Shown here: positions 24,350 through 34,640 of the stretch, in pieces
How positions within the stretch are numbered: the first letter of the stretch is position 1
How the letters are laid out: each line of letters starts with the position of its first letter
Source of the DNA: Zetaproteobacteria bacterium
GTDB lineage: Bacteria; Pseudomonadota; Zetaproteobacteria; Mariprofundales; Mariprofundaceae
Length of the DNA: 35,789 nt
Assembly: GCA_002753275.1 (NCBI GenBank)
Contig: PEAA01000019.1
Span: 1-35,789 of the forward strand
Direction: 5' to 3'
The notes under the pieces: model-generated
Told to the model about the DNA's origin: nothing
What the model saw: only the letters and a program-made list of their open reading frames with translations
Database searches by the model: none
Translations under genes and position numbers: made by a program

Positions 24350-26077
24350 ATGGCTAATTTTTCAACAGGGTTTCTTGATGAGGTGTTGGCACGAACCGAC
24401 TTGGTCCAGCTCGTTGCCCGACATGTGGAGCTTAAGCGGGCTGGTTCAAATTTTATGGGTCTTTGTCCTTTTCATCATGAAAAGTCACCCTCGTTTTCGG
24501 TCTCACCTGACAAACAACTCTACTACTGTTTTGGCTGTGGCAAAGGGGGCGGTGCGTTTCAATTTTTGATGGAGCATGATGGCTATGCTTTTCCAGAGGC
24601 CGTTGAGTTGTTGGCAGAAAAAGTGGGCCTTGAAGTGCCTCGCGAGTTTTCAGGAGCGCGTGAGAATGCGCAGCAGAGAATTCGAGACTTTAATGTACTT
24701 GAGTCTGTGACAAGCTATTTTGTTCAGCGACTGAAATCTGACGAAGGTGTCGTTGCACGCCGTTATTTAGAACAGCGCGGTTTGCCGGCAGAAATTGTTG
24801 AGGTTTATCAGCTTGGTTATGCCCCGAGTGGTTATGGCGTGTTGGCGAAACATTTTGCAAGAGTTCAGGATGTCGAGTCTAAACTGGAAGCCGTGGGCTT
24901 GCTCTTTAAAGGCGAACGCGGCTATGGCGACTATTTTCGTCATCGTTTGATGTTTCCTATCAAGGATCGAAGAGGGCATGTTGTTGGTTTTGGTGGGCGT
25001 ATTTTGGATGAAGGGCAGCCTAAGTATTTGAATACGCCAGAAACAGAACTGTTTCGTAAATCAAACCTTTTATATGGACTTTCTGAACATCGTGATGCCA
25101 TTCGAGATCAAAAAATGGTGTTGGTGGTTGAAGGCTATATGGATGTTCTGGGACTTGCTGCACATGGTTTCCCTATTGCAGTTGCACCATTGGGAACGGC
25201 GATTTCGGAAATACAAATTCGTGATCTGTTTCGTCTTTGTTCGCAGCCTGTTTTTTGTTTTGATGGTGATAAAGCGGGGCGACAGGCAGCATGGCGCGCC
25301 TTGGAGCGGATGTTGCCGTTGTTACAGTCAGATATTGAGCCAAAGTTTCTCTATCTTCCCGAGGGTGAGGATCCTGATTCGCTGGTGCGCAAAGAGGGCG
25401 AAGCATTTCGGCTGCGATTGCAGCAAGAGTCCAAGCCTGTTTTGGATACATGGTTGTTGGGGTTGCAAAACATGGTCAGTCAAGGGGCTCATGGTGGGGC
25501 GCAAATGGCGAAAAAGGCGGACCAGATGTTACAGACGATGCAAGATCACTTTTTGCGCCAAGCATGGCAAAAAGCGGTAGAGTCCAAAACCGGGATTCGT
25601 TTGCATCAAGCAGTGCGGCAGATGCAAGCCCCCCGTATGGGCCGCGGTGGAGAGGGAGGGGCGATTAAACCGCTGTTTTCCTTTTTTTTAACGGCGTTAT
25701 TGCAAAAAACTGATCGTTTGTTGAAGATGCAACTATCGGATGATAAACTGATTTTTCTTGACTATGGGCATGCTTATCATGTATACACCCGCGCCCTTGA
25801 ACTGAAGCAGCAAATAGATGGCGATGCAATTGGTGATGAGCAGTTGATCCGCGAACTGATGCTTTCATTTCCAGATGACACAAATATATCCCGATGGGTG
25901 AACCATCGAGAAGAGATAACCGATGATGATTTTGAAGGGCTGTTGAATGCAGTTCGTGCCCAGGCTATCGGCGAGTGGCTGGCCCGCAACAAAGCGTTAC
26001 CGCTAGAAGAGATCATGCGATTAAAACGAAAAATGATTGCGCTCAATGAGCAGCGCAAATACAGAGGCGAAATATGA
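24350..26077 (+). CDS. dnaG: DNA primase DnaG
   Basis: Makes RNA primers for replication. The 575 residues contain the N-terminal CHC2 zinc domain ([11 protein letters not shown] and [10 protein letters not shown], giving Cys, His, Cys, Cys), the primase core with the Toprim motifs [11 protein letters not shown] and [13 protein letters not shown], and a C-terminal helical domain for helicase binding. The start ATG lacks an obvious Shine-Dalgarno and is preceded by alternative hairpins. Its stop overlaps the rpoD start (ATGA), so primase and sigma-70 are translationally coupled, tighter than in E. coli. Confidence 0.97.
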   Translation: MANFSTGFLDEVLARTDLVQLVARHVELKRAGSNFMGLCPFHHEKSPSFSVSPDKQLYYCFGCGKGGGAFQFLMEHDGYAFPEAVELLAEKVGLEVPREFSGARENAQQRIRDFNVLESVTSYFVQRLKSDEGVVARRYLEQRGLPAEIVEVYQLGYAPSGYGVLAKHFARVQDVESKLEAVGLLFKGERGYGDYFRHRLMFPIKDRRGHVVGFGGRILDEGQPKYLNTPETELFRKSNLLYGLSEHRDAIRDQKMVLVVEGYMDVLGLAAHGFPIAVAPLGTAISEIQIRDLFRLCSQPVFCFDGDKAGRQAAWRALERMLPLLQSDIEPKFLYLPEGEDPDSLVRKEGEAFRLRLQQESKPVLDTWLLGLQNMVSQGAHGGAQMAKKADQMLQTMQDHFLRQAWQKAVESKTGIRLHQAVRQMQAPRMGRGGEGGAIKPLFSFFLTALLQKTDRLLKMQLSDDKLIFLDYGHAYHVYTRALELKQQIDGDAIGDEQLIRELMLSFPDDTNISRWVNHREEITDDDFEGLLNAVRAQAIGEWLARNKALPLEEIMRLKRKMIALNEQRKYRGEI

Positions 26078-28032
26078 CGACAGCATCATCAGATAAGCAA
26101 GCACGCATTCAAGGATTGGGTTCGCTGATTGCCAAAGGTAAAAGTGCCGGATTTATTACTTATGATGAATTAAACAAGCATCTTCCTAAAGGGATTGTTG
26201 ATGCGGATCAAGTAGAACAAGTGATCAATGTGTTTACGGAGATGGGTGTCGATGTGGTCGATCCTGAACGCGCTCCAACCGGTGAATATGCAATGCGTTC
26301 TGACCGTTTGCGTAAAGAGGATTCTGCGTTGCGTGCTGATACCACAACATTGGGTACGGTGGTGCGCATCGATGACCCTGTGCGTATGTATTTGCGTGAG
26401 ATGGGTACCGTTGAGCTGTTGACGCGTGAAGGCGAAATTGAGATTGCCCGTCGTATTGAAGAGGGGCGCATGCAGATTCATGAAGCGATTTGTTTATGCC
26501 CAGCGCTCTTTAAAAAGATTATGGAACTGGGGGAACGAATCGTCGCCATTCGAGATGAAGCGCTTGAAAGTGGTGAAGAGATGAATTTCCGTGGTATCTT
26601 GGAAATTGATGAGAAGGTCGTCAACTCTGCTGCGATCGAAGCGTATGAAAATCGTATGAACAAGGGCGAGGATGATGAAGAGCCCGATGAGGTGAAGGTT
26701 GACCCTGCACAGTTAACCGAAGCGATTAAAGCGCGTACGGCAACACCAGATGGCACGCCAATGGAAGAGACTGTGATTACCAAAGAAGAGCAGCTTGAGG
26801 AAGCATTGCAACGCTTTGAGCGCGCAAAAGAGTCCCATGCTCTGTTCGTGATTGCCAAAGCGAAATCATTGAAAAAACTGAATGATCAAGCGTTGCTTGA
26901 AGAGGCAGATCGTCATTTGCATGATGTGTTGATTGAGTTGATGAATATTCCATTCTCCCCTAAGCAACTTGAAAACTTGGTCAATCGTTTTAAAAATGGC
27001 ATTGAGCGCATTCGTAAGTGTGAGCGTGCGGTGCGTGATCTCTGCTTTGAAGCCAAAATGCCGAAAAAACTCTTTTTGGAGAGCTTTCCAAAACGCATTG
27101 CTGATGATGCCTGGGTTGGTGAAATCTTGCGTGACCATGCCGATGCAGCATGGGTGCCTGCGTTAACATTGGTGGTTGATAAAATTAATGAAAACCAACG
27201 CAAGCTTCGTCGTGTTCAGGCTGAGGCGGAGATGACCGTTTACGAACTTAAGGATGTATCTCGCAAATTGACCATGGGTGAAGCTAAATCGCGTCAAGCC
27301 AAGCGTGAAATGATTGAAGCGAATCTGCGTTTGGTGATTTCGATTGCAAAAAAATATACCAATCGAGGTTTGGGTTTCTTGGATCTTATTCAAGAGGGAA
27401 ATATAGGGCTGATGAAAGCGGTTGATAAGTTTGAGTGGCGTCGTGGCTATAAGTTCTCAACCTATGCAACATGGTGGATCCGTCAGGCGATTACCCGTTC
27501 GATTGCGGATCAGGCACGCACCATTCGTATTCCTGTCCACATGATTGAAACGATCAATAAAATCATGCGTGTATCGCGGCAGATTTCTCAAGAAATTGGT
27601 CGTGAACCGACCCCTGAAGAGCTCTCCGAACATCTTGAGATGCCGGTGGACAAAATCAAGCAGATTATGGAAGTGGCCAAAGAGCCAGTTTCCTTGGATA
27701 CGCCGATTGGCGATGATGAAGATTCGCATCTTGGTAACTTTATTGAAGATGAACGGGCAGAGAATCCTTTGGATGTAGCAGTAGCGCAAGCGTTGAGTGA
27801 AGCAACGCTTGAGGTCTTAACCGATTTAACCTCAAGAGAAGAGAAAGTCTTGCGTATGCGTTTTGGTATTGGTATGAATACGGATCATACGCTTGAAGAG
27901 GTAGGGAAACAATTTGGGGTGACGCGTGAGCGTATTCGTCAGATTGAAGCAAAAGCGCTGCGCAAATTGCGCCACCCTTCAAGGGCGCAAAAATTGAAGA
28001 CATTTGCAGATCATGACCCATCGGCTTCATAG
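26074..28032 (+). CDS. rpoD: RNA polymerase primary sigma factor RpoD (sigma-70)
   Basis: Main promoter-recognition subunit of RNA polymerase. The 652 residues include region 1.1 (about residues 10-70), region 1.2 ([21 protein letters not shown]), a long non-conserved region (about 140-400), region 2 ([47 protein letters not shown]), region 3 ([13 protein letters not shown]), and region 4 ([29 protein letters not shown]). The non-conserved region is large, as in proteobacterial housekeeping sigma factors. It begins inside the dnaG stop codon. No sign of truncation. Confidence 0.98.
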   Translation: MTTASSDKQARIQGLGSLIAKGKSAGFITYDELNKHLPKGIVDADQVEQVINVFTEMGVDVVDPERAPTGEYAMRSDRLRKEDSALRADTTTLGTVVRIDDPVRMYLREMGTVELLTREGEIEIARRIEEGRMQIHEAICLCPALFKKIMELGERIVAIRDEALESGEEMNFRGILEIDEKVVNSAAIEAYENRMNKGEDDEEPDEVKVDPAQLTEAIKARTATPDGTPMEETVITKEEQLEEALQRFERAKESHALFVIAKAKSLKKLNDQALLEEADRHLHDVLIELMNIPFSPKQLENLVNRFKNGIERIRKCERAVRDLCFEAKMPKKLFLESFPKRIADDAWVGEILRDHADAAWVPALTLVVDKINENQRKLRRVQAEAEMTVYELKDVSRKLTMGEAKSRQAKREMIEANLRLVISIAKKYTNRGLGFLDLIQEGNIGLMKAVDKFEWRRGYKFSTYATWWIRQAITRSIADQARTIRIPVHMIETINKIMRVSRQISQEIGREPTPEELSEHLEMPVDKIKQIMEVAKEPVSLDTPIGDDEDSHLGNFIEDERAENPLDVAVAQALSEATLEVLTDLTSREEKVLRMRFGIGMNTDHTLEEVGKQFGVTRERIRQIEAKALRKLRHPSRAQKLKTFADHDPSAS

Positions 28033-28077
28033 GCGGTAAGGGATTGGTCATTAGCAATACTCTCGGGAGGAGTCCAG

Positions 28078-29022
28078 TTGAATAGACAAATTTGTATCGT
28101 GGGTGGAAGTGGTTTTGTCGGGCGCGCCATTAGCAAACAGGCTTTGGCGGCCGGTTATGATGTGCGGGTGGCTTGCAGACACCCAGAGCGGGCACAGGAT
28201 ATGATGGTTGATGGCGTTGATCTGGTGAAGGTTGATGTGATTAATGGTTCGGGGCTTCGTGATGCTGTTGCCGGTTGTGGTGCAGTGATCAATTTGGTTG
28301 GTTTGTTATTTGAGCGAGGAAAGTACTCCTTTGATGCGGCGCATGTGCAAGGGAGTCGTCATCTGCTTGCCGCGTGTGAGGAGGTTTCCGTGGCTCATTT
28401 TATACAGATGAGTGCATTGGGGGTGAATGAGAACCCGAAGAGTATTTACGCACGCACCAAAACCATTGCCGAACAACAGGTCAAACAGAGTCGTATGCAT
28501 TGGACGATTTTTAAACCCTCGCTTATTTTTGGTGCGGGAGACTCCTTTTTCTTGAAATTGAAGAGTGTGTTGGCGGTAGCACCTGCCATGCCGGTGTTTT
28601 CACCGACAACCTGTTTCCAGCCTATTTGGGTTGAAGATGTTGCCCGTGCCTTTGTTCTCGCTTTAGGGAATCGTAAATGCTATGGGCAAAGCTATGCACT
28701 TGCGGGTCCCCATGTTTATAGCATGCAGGCATTGATGGAGAGTTTGATGCGCGTGACCGGCTATCAGCGCTTATTGATCCCTGTGCCATCGTTTGCGGCC
28801 AAGGCCTTTGCGATGGCAACGGCATGGTTACCAACCCCGCTGATCACCTTGGATCAACTGCAGATGATGGAGACCGACAATATTGTCGGTCAAGGGGATT
28901 CATATCCACAATGCTTTGGTGAGGCTTCTTCCGTCGAGGCGATTTTGCCTACCTATATCAAGGCGGATGCGGCAGGGCGATTGCAGAATAAATTGGATGT
29001 TTATCGTAAGCATGCGCGTTAA
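28078..29022 (+). CDS. NAD(P)-binding protein, NDUFA9/atypical SDR type
   Basis: A 314-residue Rossmann-fold protein of the atypical short-chain dehydrogenase group that includes the complex I subunit NDUFA9. The dinucleotide motif is GGSGFVG at residues 8-14. A Tyr-x-x-x-Lys motif is present as YARTK, and IFKPSLIFG and QPIWVEDVARAFVLAL are typical of this family. The start is TTG at 28078, supported by GGGAGGAG ending 6 bases upstream. It is followed directly by plsY. The substrate is not known, and no other complex I gene is nearby. Confidence 0.85.
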   Translation: MNRQICIVGGSGFVGRAISKQALAAGYDVRVACRHPERAQDMMVDGVDLVKVDVINGSGLRDAVAGCGAVINLVGLLFERGKYSFDAAHVQGSRHLLAACEEVSVAHFIQMSALGVNENPKSIYARTKTIAEQQVKQSRMHWTIFKPSLIFGAGDSFFLKLKSVLAVAPAMPVFSPTTCFQPIWVEDVARAFVLALGNRKCYGQSYALAGPHVYSMQALMESLMRVTGYQRLLIPVPSFAAKAFAMATAWLPTPLITLDQLQMMETDNIVGQGDSYPQCFGEASSVEAILPTYIKADAAGRLQNKLDVYRKHAR

Positions 29023-29034
29023 TTGTCGATAAAT

Positions 29035-29637
29035 ATGATGGAAGAATTGGATTTTATTACGGTTTTACCTTGGTTTATTATGGCCTATCTGCTTGGTGCG
29101 ATCCCTTTTGGTTTGCTTTTTTCTCGTTGGTTGAGCGGTGTTGACCCGCGCGAACATGGTAGTGGCAACATTGGTGCAACCAATGCCATGCGGGCAGGGG
29201 GGAAGCGTGTTGGTGCCTTAACACTGATCGCAGATATAACGAAGGGGGCGATTCCTGTGGGCTTGTCCGTGCTGTTGCATGCGAGTGATTTGTTAATATT
29301 GCTCTTGGCACTTTCAGCTTTTTTAGGGCATATCTTTCCAGTCTACCTTAATTTTAAAGGTGGTAAGGGGGTGGCAACCATGTATGGCGTGCTACTGCCA
29401 TGGTTGCCTTGGGTCGCTGTTGGTTCCTTTGTGATTTGGTTTGTGGTTTATAAAGTGAGCCGTTATGTCTCATTGGCTTCGATTATTGCGGGGTTGGTTC
29501 TGTTGCCTTTTGCCTATCTTGTTGGGGCGAGTGAGGTGACCATGGTGGGTGTGACGCTTTTGGGATTGATTATGGTAGGGCGCCATTGGGAAAATATTAA
29601 ACGGCTGTTGGCGGGAGAAGAGCCCAAAACAGCTTGA
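29035..29637 (+). CDS. plsY: Glycerol-3-phosphate acyltransferase PlsY
   Basis: Membrane enzyme that transfers the acyl group from acyl-phosphate to glycerol-3-phosphate, the first step of phospholipid synthesis in the PlsX/PlsY route. About 200 residues with five hydrophobic segments. The three active-site motifs are clear: GSGNIGATNAMR, FKGGKGVATMYG and GRHWENIKRLLAGEEPK. The ATG at 29035 (or the next at 29038) is more likely than a TTG at 29023 that abuts the previous stop, but no site has a good Shine-Dalgarno. plsX is not in the window. Confidence 0.94.
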   Translation: MMEELDFITVLPWFIMAYLLGAIPFGLLFSRWLSGVDPREHGSGNIGATNAMRAGGKRVGALTLIADITKGAIPVGLSVLLHASDLLILLLALSAFLGHIFPVYLNFKGGKGVATMYGVLLPWLPWVAVGSFVIWFVVYKVSRYVSLASIIAGLVLLPFAYLVGASEVTMVGVTLLGLIMVGRHWENIKRLLAGEEPKTA

Positions 29638-29686
29638 TCGTCTGGTTTGTTGAACGAGGACGGACCCTGAATTAGAAGGAGTATGA

Positions 29687-30772
29687 ATGCGGCGACTGTA
29701 TCTCGGATGTTTATGGATCAGTTTGATATGGGCAGTTCCTTTGCATGCAGAGGATGAGGATCTGTTTAATTCACTGCCAGAACAGTATGTGGTCAAACAA
29801 GGTGATACGCTATGGGAAATTACGCAGACCTATTTTGGTGATCCTATGAAATGGATGGATCTTTGGTCTCGTAATGCTCAAATTGTGAATCCCCATTTGA
29901 TCTATCCTGGCAATATTATCAATTTGCGTGAAATTATGCGTAAAACGGAAGCGATAATTGCCTCCTTGCCCCCCGTAGTGGAAGATCAATCTGCTCAAAG
30001 TGAATTGCCAGTCGTCGTTGTTGTGCCCGAGGTGGTTGATGAAGCGTATCAACGCCCGATGCTTCCTGTTGTTGAAGTGGATGAGGCGCAAGTCGAGGTC
30101 GAAGTGAAGACACTTCCTGTCGATATGCGTAGCAGAGATATCATTTTGCATCTCAATGATCAATCGACCTTGGGTGAAATTTTAGATGTGGCGACAGAGC
30201 CGCGCTTTTCAGCCGAGTATGATCAGGTGGTGGTGCAGATGCGTCATCCTGTTGCTGTGGATGATTGCGCTTATGATGTGTATCGTCATGAAGCTGTGAT
30301 TGAAAACCGTGATGACGAGACGCTCGGAGTGGTGTGGCGTTATATTGGGACACTGAAAATGTTGCAACAGAGTCAAGGGCTTTATCGGGCACAAGTGTTG
30401 CATTCATTGGATGGACTCCTTGCAGGGGATATTTTGCGTTTATCTGTTCCGCAGTCATGGGAGCTTCCGTTGGCGCATGACATCGAGCGTACTGCAATCA
30501 GTGAAGTGATGTATGCGTTGCAAGGTACGAATGTAGGCACTGGCCAACACTTGGTGTTGCTTGGTGGCCATGATCACCATCTGCAGATGGGGGATCGATT
30601 TCGTGTGGTGCGGCCTGTGGGTACGATTGGCAATGGCGTTGATCAAAGCAGTGCGCTTGAAGAGATCCTTGGTCATATTGTCGTGACGCAGGTGTTTGAT
30701 TCGCTTTCGTTTGCCGTTGTTAACGATGCGACCAAAGCGATCGTGGTTGGAGATCAATTACGCCTGCCATGA
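29687..30772 (+). CDS. Exported LysM-domain protein
   Basis: A 361-residue secreted or periplasmic protein. It starts with a signal peptide (ending about VPLHA, residue 21), followed by a LysM domain (about residues 33-80, YVVKQGDTLWEITQTYFGDP, HLIYPGNIINL), which binds peptidoglycan. The rest (about 80-361) is an uncharacterised beta-rich region with no recognised catalytic motif. AGAAGGAG ends 5 bases before the ATG. Its stop overlaps the dprA start. LysM genes next to dprA are common in proteobacteria, but their role there is unclear; a cell-wall or uptake-related role is inference. Confidence 0.88.
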   Translation: MRRLYLGCLWISLIWAVPLHAEDEDLFNSLPEQYVVKQGDTLWEITQTYFGDPMKWMDLWSRNAQIVNPHLIYPGNIINLREIMRKTEAIIASLPPVVEDQSAQSELPVVVVVPEVVDEAYQRPMLPVVEVDEAQVEVEVKTLPVDMRSRDIILHLNDQSTLGEILDVATEPRFSAEYDQVVVQMRHPVAVDDCAYDVYRHEAVIENRDDETLGVVWRYIGTLKMLQQSQGLYRAQVLHSLDGLLAGDILRLSVPQSWELPLAHDIERTAISEVMYALQGTNVGTGQHLVLLGGHDHHLQMGDRFRVVRPVGTIGNGVDQSSALEEILGHIVVTQVFDSLSFAVVNDATKAIVVGDQLRLP

Positions 30773-31902
30773 TCTCATCGACAGCCCTGGGCTATTTGCG
30801 TCTCGCAATGGTGAGTGGTGTGGGGCCTCTTTTAGCAAGGCGAATGTTGGAATATGCAGGTTCCATCGAGCAGTTGTGGCAATTGGATTCACAGGCGTTA
30901 AAGAAAATTCCGGGGATTGGTGATCGTTTAACTGCGCAGTTGATGCGTGTTGCTGATGACGAGATCAAGGATGTTGTCGCGCAATGTCAAACGCATGCGA
31001 TTGCTATTCTTTGCCCTCGGGATGAGGCGTATCCTTCATTGCTGCGACAGGTCGATGATGCTCCTTTGGTTCTGTTTGTTCGTGGAGATCGAAGCGTCTT
31101 GGCATCGCCATTACTTTTGAGTGTGGTGGGTGCGCGTCAAGCGAGTCGGGAAGGTCAATTGATTGCTCGGCGTTGGTGTCGTTATTGTGCTGGGCAAGGC
31201 GTGGTTATTGTCAGTGGGATGGCCTATGGCATTGATGCTTCGGCCCATGGTGGTGCGCTTGAGTCGAAAGGATCGACCATTGCAGTGCTGGGGAGTGGTT
31301 TGTTGGCATTAAATTCCGATTTGCAACAGCGGCAGGTTGAGGCCATTGCGAAGCGCGGGTGTGTTATTAGCGAGTATTTGCCCCATGTCGTGGCGAAACC
31401 TCAATATTTTCCGCAGCGAAATCGTATTATTGCGGCCATGTCTACCGTGACATTGGTGGTTGAAGCGTCGCTAAAATCAGGTTCCTTGATTACGGCACGG
31501 TTGGCGAATGAATATGGCAGGGAAGTGGTTGCAGTTCCAGGCTCGGTTTTGGCTTCTTCGCACAGTGGTTGTCACCACTTGATTCGCGAGGGAGCGCGTC
31601 TGGTTGAATCGGCAGATGAGGTTTTGCAGCTCTTGAAATTGCCAGAAATGGCGCCTTCTCATCGAAGGATTGATCACGATGACGAAGAACAAGTGATGAT
31701 GGAACTGGGTGAAGATATGCTGTCAAATGTGCAGCGTGTTTTGGTTGCACTGCAGCGAGAAGTGTTGCATGTCGATCAATTGGCAGAGATCTGTTGCTTG
31801 ACCCATCAAGAACTTTCCCCCATCTTGCTCGACCTTGAATTGCAGGGGCGTATTGAGCGTATGCCGGGTAGTCGTTATATATTGGGAGGAGAACAAGAAT
31901 GA
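30769..31902 (+). CDS. dprA: DNA processing protein DprA
   Basis: Loads RecA onto incoming single-stranded DNA during natural transformation. The 377 residues have an N-terminal helical SAM/HhH-like part (KKIPGIGDRLTAQLM), a Rossmann-like DprA core (LSVVGARQASREGQ, IVSGMAYGIDASAHGGAL, AVLGSGL, PQRNRIIAAMS, SGSLITARLANEYGREVVAV) and a C-terminal winged-helix domain (about 320-370). The ATG overlaps the LysM stop and the stop overlaps topA, so LysM, dprA, topA and rimI form one coupled run. Competence pilus genes are not in the window, so competence is not proven. Confidence 0.95.
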   Translation: MISSTALGYLRLAMVSGVGPLLARRMLEYAGSIEQLWQLDSQALKKIPGIGDRLTAQLMRVADDEIKDVVAQCQTHAIAILCPRDEAYPSLLRQVDDAPLVLFVRGDRSVLASPLLLSVVGARQASREGQLIARRWCRYCAGQGVVIVSGMAYGIDASAHGGALESKGSTIAVLGSGLLALNSDLQQRQVEAIAKRGCVISEYLPHVVAKPQYFPQRNRIIAAMSTVTLVVEASLKSGSLITARLANEYGREVVAVPGSVLASSHSGCHHLIREGARLVESADEVLQLLKLPEMAPSHRRIDHDDEEQVMMELGEDMLSNVQRVLVALQREVLHVDQLAEICCLTHQELSPILLDLELQGRIERMPGSRYILGGEQE

Positions 31903-34175
31903 GTAGCGTGGTGATTGTGGAGTCTCCTGCAAAGGTGAAGACCATCGAGAAATATCTCGGCAAACAGTACAAAGTGTTGGCTTCTTATGGCCATGTTCGT
32001 GCTTTTCCTAAAAAAGATGGTTCGGTTGATGTCGATCATAACTTTGAATTAAAGTATGAAGTGATTCCCGATAAAAAGAAGCGCTTGGATGCGATTGAAA
32101 AAGCACTGGCTAAAGCAGATACGCTGATTCTTGCCAGCGATTTGGATCGTGAGGGTGAAGCGATTGCGTGGCATGTGGCCGATGAGATGCGTTTGCGCGG
32201 TGCGCTTAAAAACAAACAGATTCAACGCATCACCTTTAATCAGATTACCAAAGATGCCATTCAAAATGCCGTTGCCCATCCTGGTGAACTCAATTTACAA
32301 CTGGTTGATGCCCAACAAGCGCGTAGCGCACTTGATTATCTGGTTGGCTTTACCCTTTCACCGCTGCTGTGGAAAAAAATTCGCCGTGGATTGTCTGCGG
32401 GACGGGTGCAGTCGGTGGCACTTCGCCTTATTTGTGAGCGAGAGTTGCAAATTCGGGCCTTTAAGCCAAGGGAGTATTGGTCTATTGAAGCGCGTTGTTT
32501 AACGGGAGGTGTTCATGAATTTGATGCTAAGCTTCACGCCCTTGAAAATAAAGCCTTAAGCAAGTTTGCACTTCCTGATGCTAAGAGTGCGGCGGCGGCC
32601 AATGCGCGTGTGCAACAAGGTAGCTTTATGGTCACAGATGTGGAGAAGAAGCAGGCAAAACAACAGCCATCGCCACCCTTTATCACATCGACGCTACAGA
32701 TGGATGCATCGCGCAAGTTAGGATTTACAGCGCGTAAAACGATGCAAGTTGCCCAAAAACTTTATGAAGGGGTTGAGGTTAATGGTGAGCCTGTGGGGTT
32801 GATTACTTACATGCGAACGGATTCAGTCTCGCTTGCGGATGAAGCGCTTGATGAGATGCGGCACTATATTGATACGGTTTTCGGCCATGACTATCTTCCC
32901 GCAAAGGCACGCCGCTTTAAAAATAATAGTAAAAATGCGCAAGAGGCCCATGAGGCGATTCGCCCCACCTATATTGGCCGAACGCCCGAAATGATGAAAA
33001 CCATTTTGGATGCCGATGGTTGGAAGCTGTATACCTTGATTTGGAAACGCGCCCTGGCATCGCAGATGACACCGGCTCTTTTGGATCAAGTACGGGCAGA
33101 TCTTTCATCAGACGATATTGTGTTGCGCGCCAATGGCTCAACATTGGCTTTTCCAGGGTTTCGTAAACTCTATATTGAAGGGACCGATGATCAATCGAGC
33201 CCTGATGGAGACCGATTGTTGCCAAAACTCTCGGTTGGTGATGCGGTGAAGATTGAAAATGTCGAGAGCAAGCAGCATTTTACAGAGCCTAAGCCACGGT
33301 TTAGTGAAGCGACCTTGGTGAAAGAGCTTGAGAGTCACGGCATTGGTCGCCCCTCTACCTATGCTTCAATTTTGAATGTGTTGCGTGAACGAAAATATGT
33401 TGAAATGGATAAGAAACGCTTTGTGCCCACGGATGTGGGCGAGATTGTTAGTCAGTTTTTATCGCAATATTTTGATTCGATTGTGAATACGGGCTTTACT
33501 GCAGGGATTGAGGATCAGCTTGATGAAGTCGCGCGAGGGGAGCGGGCATGGCGGCCGTTGCTGCATGAGTTTTGGGCACCATTCAAGGCTCGCGTTGATG
33601 ATACACAGGAGAATGTCAAACGCTCCGATATCACCCATGAGGAGACCTCAGAGGTGTGTCATGAGTGTGGCAAGCCGATGGCTATTAAATTGGGACGGTA
33701 TGGCAAGTTTTTGGCTTGTACAGGATATCCCGAATGCAAATCAGCACGCCCAATTGCTGTGCCAGGAAAAGAGGGCGAGGCCAGTGAGCCCGCTGTTGAA
33801 GAGCTATCCGATCAGCCATGTGATGCTTGCCAAGGTGAGTTAGTCTTTAAAACGGGACCTTATGGAAAGTATTTGAAGTGTAAAGCTTGCGGTAATAATC
33901 AGCCGCTTGAAAAACCCAAAGATACTGGGATTCTTTGTACGGCGTGCAATAAAGGAACATTTTTAGAGAAAAAATCACGCCGGGGGAAAGTTTTTTATTC
34001 ATGCTCAACCTATCCAAAGTGTAAAAATGCCATTTGGAATGAGCCCATTGCAAAGCCATGCCCCTCTTGCGCTGCACCGTTCGTTACCGTGAAAGTAACC
34101 AAACGCTTTGGTACACAACATGTTTGTGTGACGGAAGGATGTGATTGGAAAGAGACGGTTGAGGATGCTGATTGA
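31899..34175 (+). CDS. topA: DNA topoisomerase I
   Basis: Type IA enzyme that relaxes negative supercoils. The 758 residues have an N-terminal Toprim domain (VVIVESPAKVKTIEKYLG, DLDREGEAIAWH), the catalytic Tyr304 in LITYMRTDS, the central HGIGRPSTYASI motif, and four C-terminal C4 zinc ribbons (beginning CHECGKPM, CDACQGEL, CTACNKGT and CPSCAAPF). The dprA stop and topA start overlap (ATGA), and the topA stop overlaps the rimI start (TTGA). The domain content is standard for proteobacteria. Confidence 0.97.
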   Translation: MSSVVIVESPAKVKTIEKYLGKQYKVLASYGHVRAFPKKDGSVDVDHNFELKYEVIPDKKKRLDAIEKALAKADTLILASDLDREGEAIAWHVADEMRLRGALKNKQIQRITFNQITKDAIQNAVAHPGELNLQLVDAQQARSALDYLVGFTLSPLLWKKIRRGLSAGRVQSVALRLICERELQIRAFKPREYWSIEARCLTGGVHEFDAKLHALENKALSKFALPDAKSAAAANARVQQGSFMVTDVEKKQAKQQPSPPFITSTLQMDASRKLGFTARKTMQVAQKLYEGVEVNGEPVGLITYMRTDSVSLADEALDEMRHYIDTVFGHDYLPAKARRFKNNSKNAQEAHEAIRPTYIGRTPEMMKTILDADGWKLYTLIWKRALASQMTPALLDQVRADLSSDDIVLRANGSTLAFPGFRKLYIEGTDDQSSPDGDRLLPKLSVGDAVKIENVESKQHFTEPKPRFSEATLVKELESHGIGRPSTYASILNVLRERKYVEMDKKRFVPTDVGEIVSQFLSQYFDSIVNTGFTAGIEDQLDEVARGERAWRPLLHEFWAPFKARVDDTQENVKRSDITHEETSEVCHECGKPMAIKLGRYGKFLACTGYPECKSARPIAVPGKEGEASEPAVEELSDQPCDACQGELVFKTGPYGKYLKCKACGNNQPLEKPKDTGILCTACNKGTFLEKKSRRGKVFYSCSTYPKCKNAIWNEPIAKPCPSCAAPFVTVKVTKRFGTQHVCVTEGCDWKETVEDAD

Positions 34176-34615
34176 ACGCTAATTTGCGCCAAGCAACCGC
34201 GGACGACATGTCTGCGATTGTCGCATTGGCGATGCAGGGCTTACCAGAGGCGTGGTCTGATTCATTGATGCGACAGACCTTTGATACGGTGGGCTATGAT
34301 TATTGGGTGTTCGAACAGCACAAGACAGTGATCGGCTATTATTTAACCTTGGATGTTTGCGATGAGACGCATTTGATGCAAGTGGTTGTTGCCGAACATT
34401 GTCGCGATCAAGGAATTGGGAAATTGATGCTGGGCCATTTGATTGCGCAAAAACGGGGACGCCGAATTTTACTTGAAGTACGGGTTTCAAACTCGGCTGC
34501 TATAGGGCTCTATCGCGCGGTTGGCTTTCAGCGTGACGGGGTTCGTGCTGGTTATTACAAAGCTCTTGTTGGCCAAGTTGCTGAGGATGCGATGTTGATG
34601 CATCTTGCAGCCTAA
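34172..34615 (+). CDS. rimI: Ribosomal protein S18-alanine N-acetyltransferase RimI-like
   Basis: A GNAT-fold acetyltransferase of 147 residues. The acetyl-CoA loop is visible as CRDQGIGKLML, and the RimI signature as LLEVRVSNSAAIGLYRAVGF followed by GYY. RimI acetylates the N-terminal alanine of S18. The first codon is TTG at 34172, overlapping the topA stop, so translation depends on coupling. It is not linked here to tsaB, its common neighbour, so another GNAT substrate cannot be excluded. Confidence 0.82.
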   Translation: MNANLRQATADDMSAIVALAMQGLPEAWSDSLMRQTFDTVGYDYWVFEQHKTVIGYYLTLDVCDETHLMQVVVAEHCRDQGIGKLMLGHLIAQKRGRRILLEVRVSNSAAIGLYRAVGFQRDGVRAGYYKALVGQVAEDAMLMHLAA

Positions 34616-34640
34616 TGGCTGGATTAGGGGCGTTGGCGTG

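Noticed and set aside
25074-25580. A 168-codon plus-strand frame within dnaG
   Set aside because: Trp/Cys/Arg-rich translation with no ribosome site, overlapping the primase core in another frame.
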